Shown in pieces: positions 14,403 to 14,486 of a DNA stretch of 14,486 nucleotides. The position numbers and the translations under genes are program-made. The stretch is taken from positions 1-14,486 of the forward strand of contig CANCLQ010000032.1 in assembly GCA_947378845.1 (NCBI GenBank), in the 5' to 3' direction. Position 1 is the first letter of the stretch. Every line of letters starts with the position of its first letter. The DNA is from Opitutia bacterium. GTDB taxonomy: Bacteria; Verrucomicrobiota; Verrucomicrobiia; Opitutales; UBA953. Below the pieces are notes generated by a model. That model was given only the letters and a program-made list of their open reading frames with translations. It was not told where the DNA came from and ran no database searches.

Positions 14403-14486
14403 CTAAATTGAGTTCAGGAAATCTAGCAGCTGCGCTTTTTGATCTTTGTTGAGTCGATTAAAGCGATCGCGTGAAACTTTGCCTTC
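14403..14486 (-). CDS. C-terminal end of a probable di-haem (DUF1111-like) cytochrome c oxidoreductase
   Basis: Only the last 27 codons and the TAG stop are present; the rest lies beyond the right edge. The peptide reads EGKVSRDRFNRLNKDQKAQLLDFLNSI. This closely follows the ending common in di-haem oxidoreductases and related periplasmic c-type cytochromes, where a GGEA-x-(S/A)RD-x-F motif is followed by an acidic turn and a final helix ending LLxFLNSL. No CXXCH haem motif is in view, so the assignment rests on this ending alone. Other cytochrome c family proteins of Planctomycetes and Verrucomicrobia (for example thiol-oxidoreductase-like or MauG-like proteins) can end similarly. That this is a real coding end is supported by the intact frame to the window edge. 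Confidence 0.55.
   Translation of the reverse strand, partial: EGKVSRDRFNRLNKDQKAQLLDFLNSI

Overview
The window looks like a chromosomal segment of a Verrucomicrobiota bacterium, probably of the Opitutae. This is inferred from three things: a Tat-signal Gfo/Idh/MocA oxidoreductase paired with a DUF1080 protein, a single-chain PurL of the Clostridia/Bacteroides-like clade, and an acetolactate synthase fragment of the AYPGGASMELHQ type. No rRNA, tRNA, insertion sequence, CRISPR array or phage gene was seen. It is mostly housekeeping with a small accessory stretch in the middle, and no gap between genes exceeds 150 bases.

Layout. At the left edge is the 5' end of ilvB (acetolactate synthase large subunit, minus strand, running off the window), with thiD (HMP/HMP-P kinase) upstream of it on the same strand. 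Divergent from thiD, and overlapping its start codon by two bases, is an unrecognised 151-residue protein with a C-terminal membrane anchor. purL (1242 residues) follows on the plus strand and converges on phr (class I photolyase). phr lies 42 bp downstream of an M42 metallopeptidase on the minus strand. A strong strand-specific hairpin terminator at 8081-8126 separates that pair from the next minus-strand series. In transcription order the series is: TonB-dependent receptor, an AT-rich FkbM-type methyltransferase, a gamma-glutamylcyclotransferase-like protein, a Tat-exported Gfo/Idh/MocA oxidoreductase, and a secreted DUF1080 protein whose gene starts 3 bases after the oxidoreductase stop. 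At the right edge are a plus-strand tandem-ACT-domain protein and the last 27 codons of a minus-strand gene resembling a di-haem cytochrome c oxidoreductase.

How the genes work together. The clearest functional unit is the oxidoreductase plus DUF1080 pair. In related bacteria these families act in glycoside breakdown through 3-keto intermediates, the oxidoreductase oxidising a sugar at C3 and the DUF1080 protein cleaving the 3-keto glycoside. The nearby TonB receptor could import a nutrient, but its size fits vitamin B12 or siderophore receptors better than SusC-type glycan receptors. ilvB and the tandem-ACT protein sit at opposite ends of the window, so a regulatory link between them is possible but not shown here.

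Nothing in the window is convincingly a wholly new system. The best leads are the thiD/tail-anchored-protein divergent overlap, the putative exported 3-keto glycoside unit, the degenerate second ACT domain, and the low-GC fkbM island.
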